Origin: Pseudomonadota bacterium
GTDB lineage: Bacteria > Pseudomonadota > Gammaproteobacteria > Steroidobacterales > SZUA-146
Reading direction: 5' to 3'
Length of the DNA: 49,042 nucleotides
NCBI GenBank assembly: GCA_039028935.1
Contig: JBCCHD010000004.1
Location: forward strand, 1 to 49,042
Each line of letters starts with the position of its first letter. Positions within the stretch are counted from its first letter, which is position 1. Shown in pieces: positions 8,726 to 16,323 of this stretch. The position numbers were made by a program, and so were the translations under genes. Under the pieces are notes generated by a model. The model ran no database searches. It was not told where the DNA came from and saw only the letters and a program-made list of their open reading frames with translations.

Positions 8726-10027
8726 ATGAAAAAACTACTATTTATCGCCCTGACCGTGGCGTTATTGGGTGCACCGCAACAAACCGCTCAAGCGGAAGAA
8801 ATTATTGAAAACGGGCGCTGGTACCTGAGCCCGATGGGCACCTACGTGTTCCGAGAAGACAAATCTCGCTTCAGTAATACCGGCGCAGGTGGCCATATCG
8901 GTTTCGCCCGCGGCATCGCAGACAACTGGGCCATCGAATTCAACTTGGTTGGCAACCAGCTGCGGGGAGACGGCCAGCACCGCATCGGCCAAGTGGGCCT
9001 CGGCGTCGACCTGATCAACACCTTTCGTACTCAGAGTAACTGGGCACCATATTGGTTGATCGGCACGGGCTACATGAAAACCCGTTCGAATGAAAACGGC
9101 AACTCGCCACCGTCTGGGGCTGATTCTGACAACGCAATCGCCTCGGCCGCCTTGGGTCTCGCCCACCGCATCGGTGACTCCAGCGGCATGTTCCGTGCGG
9201 AAGTTCGTTACCGCGGCGATTTTGCGGATCGCGACGATTACACCGACCTGCTGTTCAACCTCGGTTTTACCGTACCGATGGGCCCCTCTGCGGCGCCACC
9301 CGTGATTCTCGATAGCGACAACGATGGCGTGGTGGATTCCGACGATCTTTGTCCTGGTACTCCGGCCAATGCGCAGGTCGACGCTAACGGTTGCGAGCTG
9401 GATAGCGACAAAGACGGCGTCAAGAACAGTCGCGACCAGTGCCCCGGCACACCAATGGGTGTCAAAGTCGATGCCGATGGCTGTGAAATGATTCAGGATG
9501 CGGACGGCGATGGCGTCGCCGATGCGGACGATCAGTGCCCGAATACGCCTCGAGGAACGAAAGTCGATGCGAATGGCTGCAAGGTTATTGGTGACGACGA
9601 CAACGATGGCGTACTCAACAACATTGATGAGTGTCCGAACTCCGCGCCCAACGTGCGCATCGACGCCCGTGGCTGCGAGATTAGCGAAGAGATTCAGTTG
9701 CCGCGCGTTGAGTTTGAACTCAACTCCGCCACGCTGACGCCAACGTCGCTGTCGGTGCTCAGTGGTGCTGCTTCCACTTTGAAGAAGTACCCCGACATCA
9801 CCGTCGAGGCGGAAGGTCATACCGACAGTACCGGTCGCGCTGACTACAACATGAACCTGTCGCAGCAGCGCGCTGAGTCGGTTCGTGACTACATCATCAA
9901 CCAGGGCATCGATGCCGCTCGCATCACGGCTCGCGGATTTGGTGAAACCCGCCCGATCGCCGACAACGCCACTGCGGAAGGCCGTCAGGCCAACCGACGC
10001 GTGACGCTGCGTCTGACGAGCGAGTAA
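8726..10027 (+). CDS. OmpA family outer membrane protein with TSP3 linker
   Basis: A 433-residue outer membrane protein. The start at 8726 gives a clear signal peptide (MKKLLFIALTVALLG, cleavage near AQA) and has AGGAG and GAGG upstream; the open frame extends to 8249 but that part is not protein-like. Residues about 25-190 look like an eight-strand OmpA-type barrel. Residues about 195-310 hold four TSP3-like calcium loops, each ending in a CP pair and DANGC-type sequence. The last 120 residues are an OmpA C-terminal peptidoglycan-binding domain (EGHTDSTG, NLSQQRAESVRDYI, GFGETRPIA). This is the OprF-like architecture: barrel, calcium linker, cell-wall anchor. It is monocistronic, with a strong terminator behind it. 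Confidence 0.95.
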   Translation: MKKLLFIALTVALLGAPQQTAQAEEIIENGRWYLSPMGTYVFREDKSRFSNTGAGGHIGFARGIADNWAIEFNLVGNQLRGDGQHRIGQVGLGVDLINTFRTQSNWAPYWLIGTGYMKTRSNENGNSPPSGADSDNAIASAALGLAHRIGDSSGMFRAEVRYRGDFADRDDYTDLLFNLGFTVPMGPSAAPPVILDSDNDGVVDSDDLCPGTPANAQVDANGCELDSDKDGVKNSRDQCPGTPMGVKVDADGCEMIQDADGDGVADADDQCPNTPRGTKVDANGCKVIGDDDNDGVLNNIDECPNSAPNVRIDARGCEISEEIQLPRVEFELNSATLTPTSLSVLSGAASTLKKYPDITVEAEGHTDSTGRADYNMNLSQQRAESVRDYIINQGIDAARITARGFGETRPIADNATAEGRQANRRVTLRLTSE

Positions 10028-10064
10028 ATCGCTCTGGCTAATTAACGGCTAAACCCGTTATCCT

Positions 10065-10097
10065 AAGCCCCGATGACCGGTTCATCGGGGCTTTTTT
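10065..10097 (+). terminator. Rho-independent terminator of the OmpA-family gene
   Basis: A 12-bp stem (10065-10076 with 10082-10093) and a five-base loop are followed by a T-run ending at 10097. The ATG of the DUF192 gene begins at the very next base, and the GGGG of the 3' arm is the only Shine-Dalgarno-like sequence before that ATG. Confidence 0.9.
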
Positions 10098-10604
10098 ATG
10101 CGTCGTCCAATTCTGCTTTTTTTACTCAGTGCTCTTGTCGGTGGCATGTCGGTCACGTTATCAGCGTGTGACAGCCCGCCCGATGTGACAGAACTCAATG
10201 AACCGCTCCTTGACGACTTCGCTCGTGACTCGCTGAGCATTCGCACACAAAGCGGCGACACGTTGGACTTTACGGTGTACGTTGCTCGGACAAGCGAACA
10301 AATGAGCCAGGGCCTCATGTTCGTGCGCGAGTTACCGGACCGCACTGGCATGCTGTTTACTTACTCCCGACGACGCATCGCGTCAATGTGGATGAAAAAC
10401 ACCTACATCCCGCTCGACATCTTGTTTATCAAACAAGACGGTACAATTTCCGATATTCATGCCAACACCACGCCCAAGTCGCTTAAGAGTCGTCGCTCAA
10501 GCGGTCCGGTACGTGGCGCACTCGAACTAGAAGCCGGTAGCGTGGAGCGACTCGGCATACAAATCGGCGACACAGTGTTGCACAGCCACTTTCGAACGCG
10601 CTGA
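10098..10604 (+). CDS. DUF192 family lipoprotein
   Basis: A 168-residue protein with a lipoprotein signal (lipobox TLSAC, cysteine 24) followed by a DUF192 domain of about 110 residues. Conserved family sequences are visible: the QMSQGLMFVRELPDRTGMLF block, then SMWMKNTYIPLDILFI and RGALELEAG. The domain is a small beta barrel of unknown biochemical role, common in exported proteobacterial proteins. Its stop overlaps the start of the next gene (TGATG), so the two are translationally coupled. The start codon directly abuts the upstream terminator, which raises the question of how it is expressed. Confidence 0.9.
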   Translation: MRRPILLFLLSALVGGMSVTLSACDSPPDVTELNEPLLDDFARDSLSIRTQSGDTLDFTVYVARTSEQMSQGLMFVRELPDRTGMLFTYSRRRIASMWMKNTYIPLDILFIKQDGTISDIHANTTPKSLKSRRSSGPVRGALELEAGSVERLGIQIGDTVLHSHFRTR

Positions 10605-11434
10605 TGATCACCACGGTGCTCGCCATTACGGTGATTGGCTTGATCGTGTGGCTCGCCATGCCACGCCTGACCCGACGACTCATTTTCAAACCCGAAGCCG
10701 GCCCGCATGATTGGGTCGAGCCGTCGTTCCCGGGCGGGGTGATCCACGAGCACGTGTTTTTTGATACACCGGATGGCGAAACGCTCCATGGTTGGCTCGT
10801 ACAGCAAGCAGGCAATGATCTTGTCGTACTAATCTGCCACGGCAATCGTGGCAGCATCGCTGGCCGCGAGGAAACCGCACTGTATTATCTGGCACTCGGT
10901 CTTAATGTCATGATGTTCGATTATCGAGGCTACGGTCGAAGTTCCGGCACACCGAGCGAATCGGGCAGCTATACCGATGTTGACGCCGCCTGGCGTCTGC
11001 TCACGCACGAACGAGGTTTTGCGCCGAACCAGGTGGTGTTGCTCGGCCGATCATTGGGCGCTGCGGTCGCCGCACATCTTGCCAGTCATGCACAACCCCG
11101 CGCGGTTGTACTCGAATCAACCTTTAGCTCATTGCCCAGGCTGGCACGCGAACTCTATCCCATCTTAAGCCTGTTCCGATTTGGCGCACGTTACGACACA
11201 CAAAGCAAAATTTCGCACATAACCTCGCCGCTATTGCTGGTACACAGCGTCGACGATGAACTGATCGGTTTTCATCATGCGCGCCAACTTCAAGATGCCG
11301 CGCCGGCCGACACACCACTGGTCTCTATTACCGGTCGTCACCGCGATGGGTTTGTCACTAGCCGGGCGGTGTATATACCGGCGCTGGTCGATTTTCTCAA
11401 TCTGTCCAACGTCAGAAAATCAGCGTCTGACTGA
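10604..11434 (+). CDS. Alpha/beta hydrolase (BEM46/ABHD13-like)
   Basis: A 276-residue serine hydrolase anchored by one N-terminal membrane helix (residues about 3-20). The nucleophile elbow GRSLG, the oxyanion-region HGNRG, an acid in HSVDDE and a C-terminal histidine in GRHRDGF form the expected triad order. This arrangement matches BEM46/ABHD12-13-type membrane-tethered hydrolases, usually esterases, lipases or thioesterases; the substrate cannot be told. It overlaps the DUF192 gene by one base and is probably co-transcribed with it. Confidence 0.88.
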   Translation: MITTVLAITVIGLIVWLAMPRLTRRLIFKPEAGPHDWVEPSFPGGVIHEHVFFDTPDGETLHGWLVQQAGNDLVVLICHGNRGSIAGREETALYYLALGLNVMMFDYRGYGRSSGTPSESGSYTDVDAAWRLLTHERGFAPNQVVLLGRSLGAAVAAHLASHAQPRAVVLESTFSSLPRLARELYPILSLFRFGARYDTQSKISHITSPLLLVHSVDDELIGFHHARQLQDAAPADTPLVSITGRHRDGFVTSRAVYIPALVDFLNLSNVRKSASD

Positions 11435-11548
11435 CCGTCACTCAGACGCGCGGCGTGCTTTAGGGGATCTTCGCCGACGCCTTGAGCTGCCTATCGGTCT
11501 GATTTACTCTGGACGCTTCGATCACTTGACCCTTCGCGTCGCGCTCCG

Positions 11549-13000
11549 ATGAGTGAGCGAACCATGGACTCGCATTCTATGTCTCACACCTGTGTACTCT
11601 CGTTCGTCGCTGCCGCCCTGTTGATGAGTGGTTGCACCACCGTCACGACGGATGACCGTGCCCGAAACGTTATCCTATTTGTTGGCGACGGCATGAGTCT
11701 TGCCACCGTCACAGCCTCTCGCATTCTGGAGGGACAGCAACGCGGCGGTCAGGGCGAAGAGCATCTCCTGGCCTTCGAAACCTTGCCCTACACCGCTCTG
11801 GCAAAGGTTTATAACACGAATCAGCAAGTGCCGGATTCAGCCGGCACCGCCACCGCCATCCTATCAGGACACAAAACACTCGCCGGAGTGGTGGGTGTGG
11901 ACAGTCGGGTCACACGGGGTGATTGCAACACAGAGTTCGCTGCGCGAGTGCCGTCGATTGTGCAAATAGCTGAAGAGAACGGCATGGCCACCGGCATCGT
12001 CAGTACCGCACGCATCACACACGCAACGCCTGCCGCGGCCTACGCGCACAGTGTGGAACGCGGTTGGGAAAACGACGCAACGCTGCCCGACACGGCGACT
12101 TCTTGCCATGACATTGCACGACAGCTCATTGAGTTTTCGCATGGCGACGGCATCGACATTGTACTGGGTGGCGGCGGCCTGCAGTTTCTGCCGGACTCAC
12201 GCGGTGGCAAGCGCACCGATGGACGCCATCTATTTGACGATTGGCAAGCGTCAGACCCTGATAATCACATGTTTGTTTACAATCGGGCGATGCTCGCCAC
12301 GGCTGTCTCGACGGTCGGTAACAAAGTGGGCCGACACGCACGACAAATTCTCGGTGTTTTTGCGCCGTCGCATATGAGCTATGAAGTCGATCGCGTGCGC
12401 AATCAGACCGACGAGCCGTCTCTGACGGCGATGACGCTGGCGGCGATCGAGCACCTTTCTCCAAAAGAGGGGTATTTCTTACTGGTCGAGGGTGGCCGCA
12501 TTGATCATGCACATCACGGTGGTAACGCGGCCCGGGCGCTAACCGAGACTATCGAGTTCTCCAATGCCGTCAGGGCCGCACTCGAGACCGTTTCACTTGA
12601 CGACACCCTTATCATTGTCACCGCCGATCATGGTCATACCTTAACCATTGGCGGCTATGCCACGCGGGGTAACCCCATTCTCGGCAAGGTCATCGAAAAC
12701 GGTCCGGACGGACGCTCCACGCGAAAACCTGCGCTCGATATCAATGGCCAACCGTATACGTCTCTATCCTACGCCAACGGACCCGGCTATCTGGCGTCCC
12801 AAAAGGAAGTCATGGCCACCGCCGACACGAGTGACGTCAACTACCAGCAGCAAGCTACTGTCGGTTTGTATAGCGAAACGCATAGCGGAACCGATGTTCC
12901 AGTGTACGCAGGGGGACCCGGCTCCGATAACGTGCGCGGCGTCTTGGAGCAGAATAAGCTGTTCGATATTATGGCCAGAGCACTTGGCTTCATCCGCTGA
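11549..13000 (+). CDS. phoA: Alkaline phosphatase (PhoA family), lipoprotein
   Basis: A phosphomonoesterase of the PhoA family, 483 residues. Seen: FVGDGM with a metal-binding aspartate near 47, PDSAGTA with the phosphorylated serine near 97, DHAHHGG and TADHGHT as metal-ligand motifs. A hydrophobic leader ending in LLMSGC marks it as a lipoprotein (cysteine 29 from the first ATG), so it acts outside the cytoplasm to release phosphate from organic esters. Start choice is open: ATGs at 11549, 11564 and 11579 are all in frame, none has a strong ribosome binding site, and the last gives the most typical signal peptide. No Pho box was recognised upstream. A one-gene unit, or distal to the hydrolase pair 114 bases upstream. 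Confidence 0.93.
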   Translation: MSERTMDSHSMSHTCVLSFVAAALLMSGCTTVTTDDRARNVILFVGDGMSLATVTASRILEGQQRGGQGEEHLLAFETLPYTALAKVYNTNQQVPDSAGTATAILSGHKTLAGVVGVDSRVTRGDCNTEFAARVPSIVQIAEENGMATGIVSTARITHATPAAAYAHSVERGWENDATLPDTATSCHDIARQLIEFSHGDGIDIVLGGGGLQFLPDSRGGKRTDGRHLFDDWQASDPDNHMFVYNRAMLATAVSTVGNKVGRHARQILGVFAPSHMSYEVDRVRNQTDEPSLTAMTLAAIEHLSPKEGYFLLVEGGRIDHAHHGGNAARALTETIEFSNAVRAALETVSLDDTLIIVTADHGHTLTIGGYATRGNPILGKVIENGPDGRSTRKPALDINGQPYTSLSYANGPGYLASQKEVMATADTSDVNYQQQATVGLYSETHSGTDVPVYAGGPGSDNVRGVLEQNKLFDIMARALGFIR

Positions 13001-13016
13001 CCGACGGCGCGTCCGT

Positions 13017-14204
13017 ATGAAAGTGACCGTGATCACCACATCGCGTGCCGACTTTGGCCACATTGTTTGGCCCGTCAAAGCCATGCAGTCACACGATGAC
13101 ATCGATGTCGATGTTATCGCCATGGGCGCGCATTTGTCGCCGTCTTACGGGCACACGCTCAACGACATGGCGTCTCATGGAATTGAGCCGGATCATGTGC
13201 TGGAAACCCTGATCAGCTCGGACACCGATGTAGGCATGGCCAAGACGATCGGTGTGTCGATGTTGAGTCTCAGTGACTGTCTCGCCGCAAGCCGGCCGGA
13301 TGTCTTACTCGTGACGGCCGATCGCTACGAGATGCTGGCCGCTGCCTCGGTGGCTCTCGCGCTTCGCATTCCCATTGCCCACGTGGAGGGAGGAGAGGTG
13401 TCAGCTGGCGCCATCGACGACGCCGTGCGCAATGCGCTGACCAAGCTCAGCCATCTTCACTTTGCACCACATACGGACGCGGCCCAACGCATTATGGCTA
13501 TGGGCGAGGAGCCCTGGCGAGTGTGCGTAACCGGCGCGCCGTCGCTCGACCACTTGCGTCATCGCACTCTCCTGACGCAAGCGGAGCTGGAACGCGCACT
13601 GCAGACCTCGCTCGACAAGCCATTCACGGTTGTGTCGTATCATCCGGTTACGTTGCTCGATGACACCGTCGCCGAAGCCGATGCATTCTACGACGCGCTG
13701 CACGAGCTCGATCAAACATTGATTTTTTGTTTCCCAAATTGCGACGCCGGCAGTCACCAACTCGTCGAACGAGCCAATCAATATTGTGAGACACACTTGG
13801 ACTCGCGTGTGTACGTCAACCTCGACCATTGGGTTTACTGGAGTTTGCTCCATCAAGCCCATGTCATGATCGGAAACTCAAGCAGCGCCTTAATGGAGGC
13901 GCCCTCAATACCACTGCCCGTTGTCAATGTTGGTGAGCGCCAGCGTGGCCGACTAACCGCCCCCAACGTGGTCAGCTGTGCCGCCGAGTCCAGCGCCATC
14001 GTGACAGCGTGGCGCCAAGCCGCCTCGAATGCGTTTCGTCGCTCGCTGGACGGCATGCAAAACCCCTACGGTGATGGTCAGGCAGCGACGCGAATGTGCC
14101 AATTTCTTCTGGACCACCGCGATCGGGACGCGCTGCTTGATAAGCGCGCGCGAACAGTGGTGTCATCCGATCAGATCGATGGATTCCTCAAAACGTTCGA
14201 TTAG
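13017..14204 (+). CDS. neuC: UDP-N-acetylglucosamine 2-epimerase (hydrolysing), NeuC-like
   Basis: A 395-residue enzyme of the UDP-GlcNAc 2-epimerase family, hydrolysing (NeuC/LegG/NnaA) branch, which makes ManNAc-type sugars for sialic, legionaminic or related nonulosonic acids. Seen: N-terminal TTSRADFGH (typical SRAD/GR start), LVTADRYEMLAAA, AHVEGGEVSAGAIDD, SYHPVT and MIGNSSSALMEAPS, all conserved in the two Rossmann lobes. The start at 13017 is set by this N-terminus; the frame is open further left but overlaps the phosphatase gene. It begins 16 bases after alkaline phosphatase and could be co-transcribed. No NeuB, NeuA or glycosyltransferase gene is in the window, so the exact sugar is open. 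Confidence 0.88.
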   Translation: MKVTVITTSRADFGHIVWPVKAMQSHDDIDVDVIAMGAHLSPSYGHTLNDMASHGIEPDHVLETLISSDTDVGMAKTIGVSMLSLSDCLAASRPDVLLVTADRYEMLAAASVALALRIPIAHVEGGEVSAGAIDDAVRNALTKLSHLHFAPHTDAAQRIMAMGEEPWRVCVTGAPSLDHLRHRTLLTQAELERALQTSLDKPFTVVSYHPVTLLDDTVAEADAFYDALHELDQTLIFCFPNCDAGSHQLVERANQYCETHLDSRVYVNLDHWVYWSLLHQAHVMIGNSSSALMEAPSIPLPVVNVGERQRGRLTAPNVVSCAAESSAIVTAWRQAASNAFRRSLDGMQNPYGDGQAATRMCQFLLDHRDRDALLDKRARTVVSSDQIDGFLKTFD

Positions 14205-14351
14205 TTCACCCGTAGCGCCACGCCTCAACACACGATACGCCCATACCCTAATCGGGCGCACATCCGCAATTGCAGGTGGGGTCTTAACTGACACCAACGC
14301 GAGCACACACTCGACCAATGTTAAAAACTCGTACAGCGCGCTCGCACGCTG

Positions 14352-16319
14352 CTAGCTGACGCGGCGATCCTCGCCGCCCGACGGGTTGTCGACAAACTCG
14401 TCCATAAATGGACGGAAACGGTCGCTACGCCCCACTTTGCCGCGCGCAATCGACAATAAATCGCCTGATGGACCCGGTGAGCGAAGACGTGAGAACAGCG
14501 TGCTGTCGTAATCGATATTGATGAACCCTAGCACCCTGTCTAGGGTGGCACGTGGACGGGCGACAAACTGTTCGTAATTCAGAGAGAGCATGGGAAACTC
14601 TCCGAGAGTGTGCCAATGATCAAGCGTAGAGGTGAATTGATTAATGCGCTGACTAATCAACGGCATGGTCGATGGCACATCGCCGGTCACCGGGCTCTCG
14701 TGCGTGTACAGATCGAGCGCGAGGTCGGCCGGCTGCTGCACAATTTGTACGACGCGCATTCCTGGGAATAAGAGGCTGGCAAAGCCTAGATAACTTGCGT
14801 TATTCACCTGCGCATCGATTAACACACTGCGCTCCACTGAGAAATTACTCTCTAAAAATCGCCGAGCGAGTTTGCCAAGTTCAGCCCGTCGCGCCTGCGA
14901 AAGCGCCTCGGGGTAGGCATCGGGTGTGGCCAATACCGAGGGCAACGAGTGCGCGAGCTCTTCGAGCGGTAAGCGCTGCGCGCTGACCGCCACCTCCGGA
15001 TGACAGCCCAACAGCTCACTGAAGAGCGACAACGCAAATCCTGGCATACCCACAAGAAAAACTGGCGAAGCCGTCGCTCCATCACTGCGTCTCAGCCGAG
15101 CCATTCGATCGCGATCAAAAAATGACCGTGCCGCATCATCGGATTCCACTAACTCACGACTCGCGCGAAGCTCATTGGCCAACGTGTAGTGTTTAAAAGC
15201 ACGGGCGTAATCTTGCTCATATTCGTGAAGTTCGCCGAGTCGAAAATGGCAGCGGCGTCGACCGGCAGCATGATCCAGTCGATTGTTGAGACGGTAGCTC
15301 AGTAGCCGAATCGCTTCGCCCGTTTGATCACGCATCTGTAATAGATCCGTGCACAAAAGCGCTGTGCCGACGTCGTAGTCCTTCGGATCGCCGGCTTGGC
15401 GGATGTGCCGCAGGGCTTTATTCACTTCGCCTTCGCGCGCACAGACCTCGCTCAATCCTGCGTGGGCCGCCGGACTGTCGTTCATGTTGATTGCCGCCTG
15501 GTAGCTGCGCCGCGCACCATTCAAGTCGCTGCGCAAAAAATGTATTCGGCCGAGCATGACCAGCGCCGGCACATTGCGGGGCTCAAACTGGAGGGCCAAC
15601 TGACAGGCTTTCAACGCGCGGTCGTACTGCCCGAGCTCCACCAGTGCGGCGCTTTTTATAACGAACGCATCCGGATCTTGCGGCATCACATCCGCATGGT
15701 ACTCAAGCTGCTCAAGCGCGTCCTCGTACGCACCCTGCTGCGCATACAGTCGCGCGAGAAGAAGATGCACGTCCTCAAATCGACCTCCTAGTCGAACCGC
15801 ATTGAGTAGTGCGGCGAGTGCCGGTTCGGTATGGCCCGTCGAGTGATAATATTTTCCGAGCTGATAGTGAACTTCGGGATATTCGGATCCAGCTTGCCTG
15901 GCAAACTCGAACGCTCGTCGCGCCAATTCGTGCTGCTCGTGCTGTGCAAACACACAACCCAGACTCACAAATGCTGGTGCGTAGGTGGGATCGGCCTCTA
16001 GCGCATCGAGAAACGCCCGGACCGCGCGCTTCTGTTCACCGACGTTGGCCAATGCGTAGCCCAGTCCCAGGTGCACATCTGCTCGGTCTGGAGCCAGTCG
16101 TGACGCTCGCTGTAAGTGAAACACCGATGCGCCGTGATCGCCGAGGCGACACTCGAGTTTCCCGAGTAGACTGAGCGCCTCGAAATTATCAGGATCGTCA
16201 TCGAGCACATCGCGATAGCGTTGGCGCGCGGCCTCTAATTCACCACGCGTATCGGCCCGCACCGCATTTTCAAGTCGCGCTAACAGACTGGGCGTCAGTG
16301 GCGTAGCAGCGGATCCCAT
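14352..16319 (-). CDS. TPR-sulfotransferase paralogue with lost PAPS motifs
   Basis: A 655-residue protein: about ten TPR units (residues 10-395) followed by a sulfotransferase-like domain (about 418-640). The position of the PAPS 5'-phosphosulfate loop reads GMPGFALSLF (424-433), where family members have GMPRSGTSL, so the arginine, glycine and threonine are gone. The block that is normally DK(M/L)PxNF reads DAQVNNA. The 3'-phosphate site, normally RDPxDxxxSxY, reads QQPADLALDLY (528-538). Overall fold similarity remains (LLFPGMRVV, LNYEQFV). I infer a pseudo-sulfotransferase, perhaps a partner of the paralogue four bases upstream. No signal peptide, so cytoplasmic. Last gene of the 21779-14352 operon. 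Confidence 0.82.
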   Translation of the reverse strand: MGSAATPLTPSLLARLENAVRADTRGELEAARQRYRDVLDDDPDNFEALSLLGKLECRLGDHGASVFHLQRASRLAPDRADVHLGLGYALANVGEQKRAVRAFLDALEADPTYAPAFVSLGCVFAQHEQHELARRAFEFARQAGSEYPEVHYQLGKYYHSTGHTEPALAALLNAVRLGGRFEDVHLLLARLYAQQGAYEDALEQLEYHADVMPQDPDAFVIKSAALVELGQYDRALKACQLALQFEPRNVPALVMLGRIHFLRSDLNGARRSYQAAINMNDSPAAHAGLSEVCAREGEVNKALRHIRQAGDPKDYDVGTALLCTDLLQMRDQTGEAIRLLSYRLNNRLDHAAGRRRCHFRLGELHEYEQDYARAFKHYTLANELRASRELVESDDAARSFFDRDRMARLRRSDGATASPVFLVGMPGFALSLFSELLGCHPEVAVSAQRLPLEELAHSLPSVLATPDAYPEALSQARRAELGKLARRFLESNFSVERSVLIDAQVNNASYLGFASLLFPGMRVVQIVQQPADLALDLYTHESPVTGDVPSTMPLISQRINQFTSTLDHWHTLGEFPMLSLNYEQFVARPRATLDRVLGFINIDYDSTLFSRLRSPGPSGDLLSIARGKVGRSDRFRPFMDEFVDNPSGGEDRRVS

Positions 16320-16323
16320 GCCC

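Noticed and set aside
8762-9820. Minus-strand 352-codon frame opposite the OmpA-family gene
   Set aside because: It is the antisense shadow of the repeated GAT/GAC-rich calcium loops; no protein family resemblance.
12648-13016. N-terminal extension of the NeuC-like gene
   Set aside because: It lies inside the alkaline phosphatase gene; the family N-terminus begins exactly at ATG 13017.
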